A stretch of DNA of 64,000 nucleotides from Polyangiaceae bacterium (GTDB lineage Bacteria > Myxococcota_A > Polyangia > Polyangiales > Polyangiaceae): the NCBI GenBank assembly GCA_041389725.1, contig JAWKRG010000007.1, forward strand, positions 124,001 to 188,000, read 5' to 3'. Position numbers and translations under genes: made by a program. The first letter of the stretch is position 1. Every line of letters starts with the position of its first letter. Under the pieces are notes generated by a model, which worked only from the letters and a program-made list of their open reading frames with translations, did no database searches and was not told the origin of the DNA. Shown one piece after another: positions 52,396 to 60,861 of this stretch.

Positions 52396-54102
52396 CTACT
52401 CGTAACGTATGCCGTCCACCGGGCGCAAGCGACTGGCGGCCAGGGCCGGATAAATGGTGGCCAGGGTGGTGATGACCATGGCCGCCAGCGCCACCAACGT
52501 GTAGTCGACGGGGTCGACAGAGATGGGCAGCCGGTCGACGTAGTAGACGTCTGGGTCCAACCGCACGCCGAACCAGAGCAAGCCCAGCACCGTCACCAGC
52601 CCCGTGATCACGCCGAACACGGTGCCGATGCTGCCAATGATGATGCCCTCGCTCATGAACACGCGCAGGATGGCGCGGTCGCTGGCGCCAATGGCCTTCA
52701 TGATGGCGATTTCCTTGCTCTTCTCGGTCACCATCAGCAGCAGCGTGCAGATGATGCAGAAGCTGGCCACCGCGATGGCGATGCTCAAGATGATGAAGGT
52801 CGCGATCTTCTCCAGTTTCAGCGCAGAGAAGAGATTCTTGTTCGTTTCCTTCCAGTCTCGCACTTTCAAGTCTTGTCCCACGGCTTGGTGCACCAGGGGG
52901 GTCACCTGGTCCACGGCTTCGGGCTTGTCGACCTTGATCTCGATGCCCGTCACCTTGGTGCCGAGATCCAGAAACTCCTGGGCGTCTTGCATGCGCATGT
53001 AGACGTGACTGGAATCGTACTCGTACATGCCGCTGTAGAAGATCGCCGCCACACGAAAGCGTCGGGTGCGCGGCAGAACGCCCATCGGCCCCAGATCCCC
53101 GAGGGGCGACACCAGCGTCACCTCGTCTCCCAAGTACAAGTGCAGGCTCTTCGCCAGCTCGCGACCGACGATGATCCCGGGGTGCACGGGCTCCGTGCGC
53201 GGCTTGTCCTTGTCGAAGTAGGGACGAATGTTCGGCCCTTTCGTGAACTTCTCACCGGTGCGGCTCATGCCGATCACCGTGTCTGGCGGTAGGTTCGTCA
53301 GTTGCTGGGGGTCGAGCAGATACTCGAACTTGCCGATCTCGATGTTCTGCACCAGGTCGATGACCTTGCCGATGCTGTCGGGCTCGATACCGCGGATCAG
53401 CGTGCCACCACGATTCGAGGTGCTCGACGCCATCGCTTCCCCGCTCACCACGGGCGTCGCCGCCCGCACCCCCGGCACGCCGCGCACGGTCTCGAGCAAG
53501 GGCTTCCACTCCGCAAAACCGCCGTGGCTCGGCGCTTCCACCTTCATGTGGGCGTTGTTGCCCAGGATCTTGCGCTTGAGGTCGGCCCCGAAGCCGCCCA
53601 TCACACTCACTACGGCGCACAGCGCGAAAGCACTGACGCCCACGCCGGCGATGCTCAAGAAAGAAATGACGGTGAGGAAGCCGCTCTTGCTCGCGCGGAC
53701 ATGGCGCACCGCCACGAAGGGAATGAAGCCGCCACCCTCCACGCGATCGAGCAGCCAAGGCAGCGCCAGTGCCATGAAGCCGATCACGAACCCCGTTCCG
53801 GACAGCGCTGCGCCGATGCGAACGATCTGATGCCAGAGGATGAACGCGCTGCCGCGCGGTTCAGGCAGCTTCGCAGCCCAGGCCCCGAGGGTCAGCACGC
53901 CGACGCCGCAGACACCGGTGATGCCCCAGAGCAGACTCCGACGCCCACGGCGTCCCAGACGCTTCAGTCCCCACACGACGCCGGTGATCACCAGCGTCGC
54001 GAGGATCAGGATCACCGCCAGTCTGCCAGGTAGCCCGATGGCGGCCCAGAGCTGCATGGGCAAGCTCTCGGGTACTTCGGGGGCGGGTCCGGCGGGCTGC
54101 AT
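52396..54102 (-). CDS. lolC: Lipoprotein-releasing ABC transporter permease LolC/LolE with N-terminal extension
   Basis: A 568-residue permease. The C-terminal 425 residues have the standard LolC/E layout: one helix (GFLTVISFLSIAGVGVSAFA), a large periplasmic MacB-like domain, and three C-terminal helices ending IYPALAASRLRPVDGIRYE. The first 140 residues are extra and contain about three more membrane helices absent from the usual 400-residue protein. Only one permease gene is present, so it probably forms a homodimer (as LolF-type systems do) with LolD. It starts one base after the lysS stop. Confidence 0.9.
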   Translation of the reverse strand: MQPAGPAPEVPESLPMQLWAAIGLPGRLAVILILATLVITGVVWGLKRLGRRGRRSLLWGITGVCGVGVLTLGAWAAKLPEPRGSAFILWHQIVRIGAALSGTGFVIGFMALALPWLLDRVEGGGFIPFVAVRHVRASKSGFLTVISFLSIAGVGVSAFALCAVVSVMGGFGADLKRKILGNNAHMKVEAPSHGGFAEWKPLLETVRGVPGVRAATPVVSGEAMASSTSNRGGTLIRGIEPDSIGKVIDLVQNIEIGKFEYLLDPQQLTNLPPDTVIGMSRTGEKFTKGPNIRPYFDKDKPRTEPVHPGIIVGRELAKSLHLYLGDEVTLVSPLGDLGPMGVLPRTRRFRVAAIFYSGMYEYDSSHVYMRMQDAQEFLDLGTKVTGIEIKVDKPEAVDQVTPLVHQAVGQDLKVRDWKETNKNLFSALKLEKIATFIILSIAIAVASFCIICTLLLMVTEKSKEIAIMKAIGASDRAILRVFMSEGIIIGSIGTVFGVITGLVTVLGLLWFGVRLDPDVYYVDRLPISVDPVDYTLVALAAMVITTLATIYPALAASRLRPVDGIRYE

Positions 54103-54103
54103 G

Positions 54104-55810
54104 CTACTGCTCCGCTCGCAAAAGCGGGAACGCGATGACGTCGCGAATGCTCGCCTGCCCCGTCAACATCATCACCAGGCGATCCACGCCGAGACCGAAG
54201 CCGGCCGCCGGGGGCATGCCGTGCTCCAACGCGCGAATGTAGTCAGCGTCGTAGTCCATCGTTTCTTCGGCGCCGCGGGCCTTGCGTTCCACCTGATCCT
54301 TGAAGCGCTCCGCTTGGTCGTCAGGATCGTTCAGCTCGCTGAAGGCATTGCACAGCTCGCGGCCATCGACGAACAGCTCGAAGCGGTCCGTCAGGCTCGG
54401 ATCGCTGTCCTTGCGTCGCGCCAGGGGCGACACCTCGAAGGGATAGTCGATGATGAAGACTGGAATGCTCTTCTCACCGTTCTGGCTGCGGTAGTCCTGG
54501 GACAGGAAAGGCTCAGCGAGGTACTCGTAAGCGGCGAAGACGCGGTCCCCAACGGTCTCGCAAGCGAAGAGCCCGCGGCGGAAGTTCTTCCAGTCGATCT
54601 GCCGAGACCGTTCGTTGCCCTTGGCCCACACGCCCACCAGCGCGTCCCCCTTGGCGCGTGCGGCCTCGTCCAAGGGTTGGTCCGCGGGAGGCAACGCGAT
54701 GGCGGGTAGCTGCTCCAGGAAGTCCTCCGGGAGCGCCGCTCGGCGCGCAGCGTCGGCGATAGCGCCATGCATGGTCACTCGCGCGAAAGGCTCCTCCAGG
54801 GTGAAGGTGCGCCCTTCCACGAAGGCGGCGTAGCGAGCGCCCTCGGCCCGCTCCTCGAAGCGCTGGCGCAAGCGCGCATCCACGTGCCTGAGCATGCGCT
54901 CGGTGTTGTCCATCAGGGTCTGATAGGTCGCGTAGGCCTGGTAGTACTCGAGCATCGTGAACTCGGGGTTGTGCCGAGTACTGATGCCCTCGTTGCGATA
55001 GCAGCGCCCGATTTCGTACACACGCTCGTAGCCGCCGACCAGCAACCGCTTCAGGTAGAGCTCGGGAGCGATGCGCAGGAACAGGCGCATGTCCAGTGTG
55101 TTGTGGTGGGTGACGAAGGGTCGCGCGGCCGCGCCACCGATCAAGGTGTGCAGCGTCGGCGTCTCCACTTCCAAGAACTGCTCCCCATCCAAGAACTCGC
55201 GCAGCGCTTGCACGATGACGGAGCGGGCACGCAGCACGCTGGCCACGTCGGGGTTGGCGACCAGGTCGACGTAGCGACGGCGGTAGCGCAGGTCGACGTC
55301 GGAAAGGCCATGCCACTTGTCCGGCAGCGGGCGCATCGCCTTGGTGAGCAGTCTCAAGCTTCTCAGCTCGATGCTGAGCTCGCCCGTTTTGGTGACCATC
55401 ACCGGCCCCTCGGCCTCCAGGTAGTCGGCCACGTCGACGTCTGCCAGGGCCTCGAACGCCGCGCCCATGATGTCCTGCTTGGCGAAGAGCTGAATCTCTC
55501 CGCTGTCGTCACGCAAGCGCAGGAACGACGCCTTGCCGAAACCGCGGCGTGCCACCAGCCGCCCGCAGATCAACCGCTGGCCCAAGTCGCGGATCTTCTC
55601 CGGTTCGTAGCGCAGTTCGTGCTTGGGCTCGAGCAAGGCCGCAGCTTGCTCGGCGCGGATGTCTGCGATGCGGGCGCGCCGCGCGGCGGACACATCGTTG
55701 GCGAAGGGATTGTCTCCACGAGCGCGAACCGCAGCAGCCTTGTCTCGGCGTGCCTGGATCAGCGCGTCCTCGCCCCCACTCGGCTCCTGGATGTCTTGCT
55801 CTCGGCTCAT
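54104..55810 (-). CDS. lysS: Lysyl-tRNA synthetase, class II
   Basis: A 568-residue class IIb synthetase that charges tRNA-Lys. It has an OB-fold anticodon domain (about residues 55-165), motif 1 region EFLDGEQFLEVETPTL, motif 2 with YEIGRCYRNEGISTRHNPEF, and motif 3 with GFGLGVDRLVMMLTG. It is some 60 residues longer than E. coli LysS; the extra residues lie mainly between motifs 2 and 3, in a segment before FIIDYPFEVSPLAR. ATG 55810 fits the family N-terminus; the long open frame upstream is spurious. It heads the operon lysS-lolC-lolD. Confidence 0.95.
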   Translation of the reverse strand: MSREQDIQEPSGGEDALIQARRDKAAAVRARGDNPFANDVSAARRARIADIRAEQAAALLEPKHELRYEPEKIRDLGQRLICGRLVARRGFGKASFLRLRDDSGEIQLFAKQDIMGAAFEALADVDVADYLEAEGPVMVTKTGELSIELRSLRLLTKAMRPLPDKWHGLSDVDLRYRRRYVDLVANPDVASVLRARSVIVQALREFLDGEQFLEVETPTLHTLIGGAAARPFVTHHNTLDMRLFLRIAPELYLKRLLVGGYERVYEIGRCYRNEGISTRHNPEFTMLEYYQAYATYQTLMDNTERMLRHVDARLRQRFEERAEGARYAAFVEGRTFTLEEPFARVTMHGAIADAARRAALPEDFLEQLPAIALPPADQPLDEAARAKGDALVGVWAKGNERSRQIDWKNFRRGLFACETVGDRVFAAYEYLAEPFLSQDYRSQNGEKSIPVFIIDYPFEVSPLARRKDSDPSLTDRFELFVDGRELCNAFSELNDPDDQAERFKDQVERKARGAEETMDYDADYIRALEHGMPPAAGFGLGVDRLVMMLTGQASIRDVIAFPLLRAEQ

Positions 55811-55968
55811 CGGCGAAGTGGCCCGCGTGTAGCGCGAAGCCTGGGCGGAGTAAACGGACCTCTCGCCCCAGACCTTGCACCCCGCTGCACAAAGGGCATC
55901 GCGGGGGCGGATCTCGCGCCCACCCATGCTAGACTGGGGATTCTTTTGCCGAGCGGAGGACGAATTTG

Positions 55969-57261
55969 ATGAATGGCCGAGTTGGATACGCACTCCTTGC
56001 AGTACTGGGCGCCGCTGGCGGCGCGCTGACCTCGAGCGCGTGCTCAGGCGACGACGGGGGCGGCAGTGCCAACAATTTCGGCGGGTCCGGCGCCGCCGCG
56101 AGCGGCGGCAACGGCGGCAACGGGGCGGCTGCAGCCAATGGCGGCAGCGGCGCCATTTCCATCGACGCGGGGAAGTTCGACGCAACGCTCACCGAGGATA
56201 GCGCCTGCGCAGAGCAAACCGCCGAGGCGACCCTGGTCAAGAAGCCCGTCGACATCATCTTCGTGATCGACAACTCGTGTTCGATGAGCAACGAGAACAG
56301 TGCCGTCGAAGCAAACGTAAACCAGAACTTCGCCAGCATCATCCAAGCCAGCGGCGTCGACTACCGCGTGATCATGTTGACTGCCTACACGTCTGGCTAC
56401 GAGGTGCAGGTGGGTCCGCCCCTGGGCTTGGCAACCGGCGGCAATGCTCCCCAACTCAATCCACCACGCTTCTATCACTACGATCGCAACGTCGCGAGTC
56501 ACAACTCTCTGTGCTTGATCCTGGACACCTACGAAGTGAACGACACCCACGGGCTCAGCGGCGGCGGTTGGAAGAACTGGCTTCGCACCGAAGCGCTCAA
56601 GACCTTCGTCGAGATCACCGACGACGGCGTCAGCTGCAACAGCTCCAAGAGTGGCAACAACTACAGCGACGGCAACAACCAAGCCTCCGGCATCACCTCC
56701 GGGGACGCCTTCGACACCGACTTGCTGGCGCTGGATCCGACTCAGTTCGGCACCGCGGCCGATCGCAACTACGTGTTTCACAGCATCTTGGGCATCAAAG
56801 CCAACACCCCATCCACGAAGGCCTACGATCCCACCGATCCCTTCGTGATCCCCGAATGCCCAACCGGTGTGGATCCAGGTACAGGTTATCAGCAACTGAG
56901 CATCAAGACCGGCGGGCTGCGCTTCCCGGTCTGCGAGGGCACTGGCTTTGACGCCGTGTTCCAGAAGATCGCCGAGGGCGTGATCAAGGGCGCGCAGGTC
57001 GCCTGCGAAATCGACGTGCCCCAACCGCCGCCCGGCGAGGAAATCGATCTGTCGTCCATTCGCATGAAGTACACGCCCAGCGGCGGTGGCGCAGACGTCA
57101 TCTTCGAACAGGTGCCCAACGCCGGCGCATGCAAGGCCAACGCTTTCTACATCGAGGCCGACAAGCTCAAGCTATGTCCCCAGAGCTGCACCACCGTGCA
57201 AGCCGACAATGGCGCCAAGCTGCAGACCTTGTTCGGCTGCACCGGCAAAGTCCCCGCCTGA
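55969..57261 (+). CDS. Cys-rich VWA-domain lipoprotein
   Basis: A 430-residue lipoprotein. The signal ends in SSAC near residue 26, then a Gly/Ser/Asn/Ala tether (to about 65). A von Willebrand A-type domain follows with an intact-looking MIDAS start (IIFVIDNSCSMSNEN). Many Cys residues mark a disulphide-stabilised, exported protein, including a C-terminal group (GACKAN, KLCPQSCTTVQ, LFGCTG). A GGAGGA Shine-Dalgarno lies 8 bases before the ATG. It is a paralogue of the protein encoded at 59318-60598. VWA domains bind ligands through metal; the partner is unknown. TAGACT at 55930 may be a -10 box. Confidence 0.85.
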   Translation: MNGRVGYALLAVLGAAGGALTSSACSGDDGGGSANNFGGSGAAASGGNGGNGAAAANGGSGAISIDAGKFDATLTEDSACAEQTAEATLVKKPVDIIFVIDNSCSMSNENSAVEANVNQNFASIIQASGVDYRVIMLTAYTSGYEVQVGPPLGLATGGNAPQLNPPRFYHYDRNVASHNSLCLILDTYEVNDTHGLSGGGWKNWLRTEALKTFVEITDDGVSCNSSKSGNNYSDGNNQASGITSGDAFDTDLLALDPTQFGTAADRNYVFHSILGIKANTPSTKAYDPTDPFVIPECPTGVDPGTGYQQLSIKTGGLRFPVCEGTGFDAVFQKIAEGVIKGAQVACEIDVPQPPPGEEIDLSSIRMKYTPSGGGADVIFEQVPNAGACKANAFYIEADKLKLCPQSCTTVQADNGAKLQTLFGCTGKVPA

Positions 57262-57311
57262 CCCCCCTACCCGTTTGCTGGCGAGCGTCGCGACCCGCAG
57301 GCTTTCATTTT

Positions 57312-57430
57312 AGCGCCAAGCTCGCCAAAGCCGCAAAGCTCGCCAAGGGTTGGTCTTGTCTGTGGCTGCACTTGCAGCCACAGACCCAGCCGCTTGGCGC
57401 CCCTTCGCGCTCGTGGCGCCTTGGCGGTTG
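57312..57430. repeat. Composite inverted repeat built from CGCCAAG-type units
   Basis: Left of the central hairpin are three CGCCAAG-like units (57312-57347). To the right are their reverse complements CTTGGCG (57392-57430), so the whole 119 bases can fold on itself. The sequence is unlike the coding surroundings and resembles dispersed palindromic repeats found in many large bacterial genomes. It fills most of the gap between two convergent genes. Confidence 0.6.
57358..57385. terminator. Strong bidirectional terminator-like hairpin
   Basis: A perfect 12-bp inverted repeat (GTCTGTGGCTGC / GCAGCCACAGAC) with a 4-base ACTT loop, lying between the convergent stops at 57261 and 57507. It is the most stable simple hairpin I noted in the window. 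There is no long T-tract on either side. Confidence 0.6.
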
Positions 57431-57506
57431 AGTACGGCCTCCGGTTGGAAGACGCTCGCAGTGCGCGGCGGGCAGTTGTCGGAGACGATGGTCGAGCCGC
57501 GCTGCG

Positions 57507-59168
57507 TCAGTCCCAGATCACCAAGGACTTCTGCTTGGCCCAGTCGTCAGCCTTGGGCTTGTACTTGTCTTCGATGGCGCCGCGCTTCAGCTTCAGGGTC
57601 GGCGTGAGCAGTCCGTTTTCGATGGTCCACTCGTCGCCAATCACCACGACGAAGCCAAGCTGTTCGTGCTGATCCAGCTCGCCGTTGAGCTGCTTCACGT
57701 GGGCTTCGAGGGTCTTCTGCACGCGGTCGCGTTCGCCGGCGTCCTTCATTTTCGGGCGTGTGGCCTCGCCGAGCACGACCATGCCGTAGGGCTGCGGGAA
57801 GCCGTCGCCGGTGACGCAGGCGACTTCCACGTCGTCGTGTAGCTGGAGCTTGTTCTCGATTGGGGCCGGCGCGACGTACTTGCCCTTGGTGGTCTTGAAC
57901 AGCTCCTTCACGCGTCCGGTGATTCGCAAGCGCCCCAGGTCGTCGATCTCTCCGCGGTCACCCGTGCTGAGCCAGCCGTCGTCGGCCAGCACTTCCGCGG
58001 TGAGGTCCGGCGCCTTGAAGTAGCCGAGCATGTTGCCGGGGCTGCGCACCAAGACCTCCCCGGCCTCGCTCAGCTTGCACTCCACGCCATCCATCGTGCT
58101 GCCGACGTAGCCCACACGCACCTGCCCCGGTCGCGTAGCGTGGCTGTAGGAGAAGTTCTCGGTCATGCCGTAGCCCTCGAGCAACTCCAGACCGAGGGAC
58201 CGATACCAATCGATGAGCTCTGCAGGGATCGGAGCCGAGCCGCTCGCCGCGTAGCGCACGGCGTCCAGGCCGAGGCCGGCCAGCACCTTGCGCCGGATGA
58301 TGCCGCGCAGCACTGGGATCTTCAGCATCAGGTCCAGGCGCTCTTTGGGCATCTTCGCGAACACGCCGAGCTGGAACTTCTGCCACAGGCGCGGCACGCT
58401 GACGAAGAGCGTGGGACGAGCGCGCCTCAGATCGTGCACGAAGGTGTCCAAGCTCTCGGCGAAGAACACCTTGAATCCGGTCAGGAAAGTCCCGGTCTCC
58501 ACCACCGTGCGCTCGAAGGCGTGCGCCAACGGCAAGTAGGACAGCATGCGGTCCTCTTTGGTGATGTTCAGCAATCGCTCGAACCCCGCCTGAGGCGAGC
58601 TCATGCTGGAGAAGCTGTGCATCACGCCCTTGGGGACTCCGGTGGAACCCGAGGTGTAGATGATCGTGGCCAGCTCGTCCTTGTCGCGCTTGATTTCCCC
58701 GGTCAAGGGCTTCGTCGCCTGGACGATCTCGGTCCACTTGGGGCAGTCCAGCTTGGGAGACAGCGGCATCGCGATCCGCGGCAGGCCGCCAGGGATCCCT
58801 GGCTCCATCGCCTCGAAGCCGTCGAGCTTGCCGACGAAGATGAGCTTGGCCTCGCTGTGATCGAGGATCTGCCGAATCGTCTCCGCAGTGAGTGTGGGAT
58901 AGAGCGGCACCGTCACGTGACCCGCCATCCAGATCGCGAGGTCGGCGATCATCCACCAGGCGGTGTTCTTGGAGAACAGCGCAATCTGACTCGGCTTGGG
59001 CAATTCCAGAGACGCCAGGTGCGCCGCCATGCGCCGTGCCTCGTCCACTGCCTGCGCATAGGTGTACGTTTTGACCTCGTCGCCGCCCAAGGGTTGCGTG
59101 AACCAAAGCTCGTCGGCCCATTCCTTTTCGAACTGCTGCACTGCTTCGAGCTGAGTTCTCTGCGCCAT
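57507..59168 (-). CDS. Long-chain acyl-CoA synthetase (AMP-forming, FadD15 type)
   Basis: A 553-residue adenylate-forming enzyme that activates fatty acids to acyl-CoA. It has the AMP-binding motif IIYTSGSTGVPKGVMHS, the linker LLEGYGMTENFSYSH, LSTGDRGEI, the hinge region GRVKELFKTTKGKYVAP and Lys in GLLTPTLKLKR. The overall type matches bacterial long-chain acyl-CoA ligases of the FadD15/eukaryotic ACSL group. ATG 59168 is chosen for GGGAGA 7 bases upstream; the open frame adds 16 residues. It lies between the two Cys-rich VWA lipoprotein genes, on the same strand as the second. Confidence 0.92.
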   Translation of the reverse strand: MAQRTQLEAVQQFEKEWADELWFTQPLGGDEVKTYTYAQAVDEARRMAAHLASLELPKPSQIALFSKNTAWWMIADLAIWMAGHVTVPLYPTLTAETIRQILDHSEAKLIFVGKLDGFEAMEPGIPGGLPRIAMPLSPKLDCPKWTEIVQATKPLTGEIKRDKDELATIIYTSGSTGVPKGVMHSFSSMSSPQAGFERLLNITKEDRMLSYLPLAHAFERTVVETGTFLTGFKVFFAESLDTFVHDLRRARPTLFVSVPRLWQKFQLGVFAKMPKERLDLMLKIPVLRGIIRRKVLAGLGLDAVRYAASGSAPIPAELIDWYRSLGLELLEGYGMTENFSYSHATRPGQVRVGYVGSTMDGVECKLSEAGEVLVRSPGNMLGYFKAPDLTAEVLADDGWLSTGDRGEIDDLGRLRITGRVKELFKTTKGKYVAPAPIENKLQLHDDVEVACVTGDGFPQPYGMVVLGEATRPKMKDAGERDRVQKTLEAHVKQLNGELDQHEQLGFVVVIGDEWTIENGLLTPTLKLKRGAIEDKYKPKADDWAKQKSLVIWD

Positions 59169-59317
59169 CACCGCTTCTCCCAGGGCAACGCCCTCCTCGG
59201 GTCCCATGCCGAACACCTCGAGCCACCGTCTCGGGGTTCAGCCCGTCTTCATAGGCCAAGGCGGCAAAAAGACAAACCAGCCAGTGGGGACGGCCCGAAC
59301 GCTGGCGGCCCAGCGCG

Positions 59318-60598
59318 CTACTTCACCACGGTGGTGCAGCCGAATTGCACGGCGATCTCGACGCTGCCGTCCTTGAGTCCCGCCTGTTCGGCGGCGGTAC
59401 AGGATGCCGGACAGAGCACGACCTTGGTGGGAGCGGCGTCCGAATCGTAGTGCCAGCCACCACCCCCGGCGCACGCACCCGCTCCCGCCACCTTGGGCAG
59501 AGTGAAGTTGCCACTGGGGGTGACGATGCCGACGTTGACCTTTCCCGGGTCGAGGGTTCCGACGCTCGGCGTCGGCAGCGCGAGCTCGCACGACAGCTTG
59601 GTGTTCTGGGTCACTGCCTGGGCCACGTCGTTGAAGAAGGGCCCCCAGGCACCCGCCCCAGCGCAAATTTGAGCGCGCACCCCGCCGGTCTTTCCCACGA
59701 GCTCCGAATAGGTCGGCCCCGAGCTCGGCGGCGAGCTCCCGCCGGGGTATTGGCACTTCACGTTCGGATCCGACGCCGAGCCCCAGCCGTACAAGCCGTT
59801 GAAGACGTAGCCGCTGAAGATCCCGCCCCAGGAGGCGTCCAAGATTCCCGGGGGTAGCGTGAGCGAGTTGAAAGGATTCTTGCCGCCCTTGAAAGTTTCG
59901 AACTCCAGCGCGGAGAGCCGCGAGTTGTCGTCGCTGACCACGACCAGCGTCTTGGTGGCGTTCGGCCTCAGCTCTTGCTTCCAGGGTTCGCCGCCCTTCT
60001 CCTCCCCCATCGCGTAGCCGGCGCTTTGGCCCAAGGTCCCGAGGATCTGTTCCAAGGGCTGCGTGCTACGGATGTCGATGCTCGACTGGAAGAAGCGCGG
60101 ACCATTGCCGCAGTTGGCATCCCCGGCCAGGGGCGGCGGGATGCAGACCGCGTAGCGCGACGACCCCTGGACCGTGACCGGATTGGTCTTGCTGCGTAGG
60201 CTGAGCATGATCACCCGGTAGTCCAAGTTCTTGCTGGCGATCAGCTGGGCGAAGGCATTGAGGCCTTTCGTCACCTCGTCGATGGCTGGCTGCATGCTGA
60301 CGGAGTTGTCCACCGCCCAGATGATGTCCACGGGCAGGATCTCGGGCTGTGCCTTCTCGGTCGTGGCGGCGCAGGCAGCGTCGGGATCGAAACTCCCATC
60401 GCCGATCCCCGAGTCGAGGACGATGCCACCCTCGGGCTGTCCTCCAGTGCCGATGCCCGCACCGACGCCGCCAGTGCCGACGCTCGCCCCCGTGCCACCG
60501 GAGCCACCGCTACCACCAACACTGTCGAGCAAATCCGAGGACGACTCGTGCGCGCACGCGAGGGGTACCAGGAGGCCGAGCAGCAGAGCGACTCGCAT
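59318..60598 (-). CDS. Cys-rich VWA-domain lipoprotein, paralogue
   Basis: A 426-residue lipoprotein (signal MRVALLLGLLVPLAC). A Gly/Ser/Thr tether rich in GGSGG and GTGG is followed by a VWA-type domain with MIDAS start IIWAVDNSVSM, and Cys pairs including the C-terminal VLCPASCTAAEQ and FGCTT. The order of blocks equals that of the plus-strand protein at 55969, including the final motif of a Cys-x-x-x-Cys followed by FGC, so the pair arose by duplication. It may be a ligand-binding surface protein. The acyl-CoA ligase gene is 150 bases downstream. Confidence 0.85.
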   Translation of the reverse strand: MRVALLLGLLVPLACAHESSSDLLDSVGGSGGSGGTGASVGTGGVGAGIGTGGQPEGGIVLDSGIGDGSFDPDAACAATTEKAQPEILPVDIIWAVDNSVSMQPAIDEVTKGLNAFAQLIASKNLDYRVIMLSLRSKTNPVTVQGSSRYAVCIPPPLAGDANCGNGPRFFQSSIDIRSTQPLEQILGTLGQSAGYAMGEEKGGEPWKQELRPNATKTLVVVSDDNSRLSALEFETFKGGKNPFNSLTLPPGILDASWGGIFSGYVFNGLYGWGSASDPNVKCQYPGGSSPPSSGPTYSELVGKTGGVRAQICAGAGAWGPFFNDVAQAVTQNTKLSCELALPTPSVGTLDPGKVNVGIVTPSGNFTLPKVAGAGACAGGGGWHYDSDAAPTKVVLCPASCTAAEQAGLKDGSVEIAVQFGCTTVVK

Positions 60599-60642
60599 CC
60601 ACCAAGCTTAGCGCGCCCAGGGGCAAGGCAGAAGCGCGCTCG

Positions 60643-60861
60643 CTACCGTCGCAGCAGCGCTAGGATTTCGTCGCTTTCGGGGAAGCGTCCGCTCTGAGCC
60701 TTCGAGAAAACCAGGCGTCCGTCGAGCATGACGTCGAACTGTCCCACCTTTCCCTCCACCAGCTCCGTAGGAAGGTTCAGCGCTTTTTCGATTGCCGCTG
60801 CGAGACTCGCAGCGCGGGGTTTGTAGTTTCAGCGCAGGCAGTAGTGGATGCTGACGGACAT
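60643..60861 (-). CDS. SelW-like (Rdx family) selenoprotein with in-frame UGA as selenocysteine
   Basis: A 72-residue thioredoxin-like protein whose 11th codon is TGA (60829-60831). Reading through gives the redox motif Cys-Leu-Arg-Sec in SIHYC-LR-U-NYKPRA, the CxxU arrangement of selenoprotein W, then the family pattern LAAAIEKALN, GQFDVMLDGRLVFSK and SGRFPESDEI. The ATG shares a base with the prfB stop (TGATG) and has a strong GAGGGG Shine-Dalgarno 7 bases upstream inside prfB. A hairpin starting 14 bases after the UGA serves as SECIS candidate. The function is probably thiol redox. The alternative, a nonsense mutation in a CxxC gene, is less likely because the rest is intact. Confidence 0.88.
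60796..60814 (-). promoter_or_regulatory. Candidate bacterial SECIS hairpin for selenocysteine insertion
   Basis: In the mRNA, CGCUGCGA and UCGCAGCG form a perfect 8-bp stem closed by GUC, 14 bases after the UGA; the loop is 22 bases from the UGA. Bacterial SECIS elements lie just downstream of the UGA within the coding region and have a G in the apical loop, as here. It resembles the GGUCU loop region of E. coli fdhF. Confidence 0.75.

Noticed and set aside
54767..55969. A 400-codon plus-strand open frame
   Set aside because: It is the mirror of lysS, which has unmistakable class II synthetase motifs on the other strand.
58140..59450. A 436-codon plus-strand open frame
   Set aside because: It is opposite the acyl-CoA ligase gene and shows no protein-like features.
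60643..60861. Reading the SelW-like gene as a pseudogene broken by a stop codon
   Set aside because: The TGA falls exactly at the redox position, the rest of the frame is intact, and a Shine-Dalgarno and a SECIS-like hairpin are present; recoding explains all of these.
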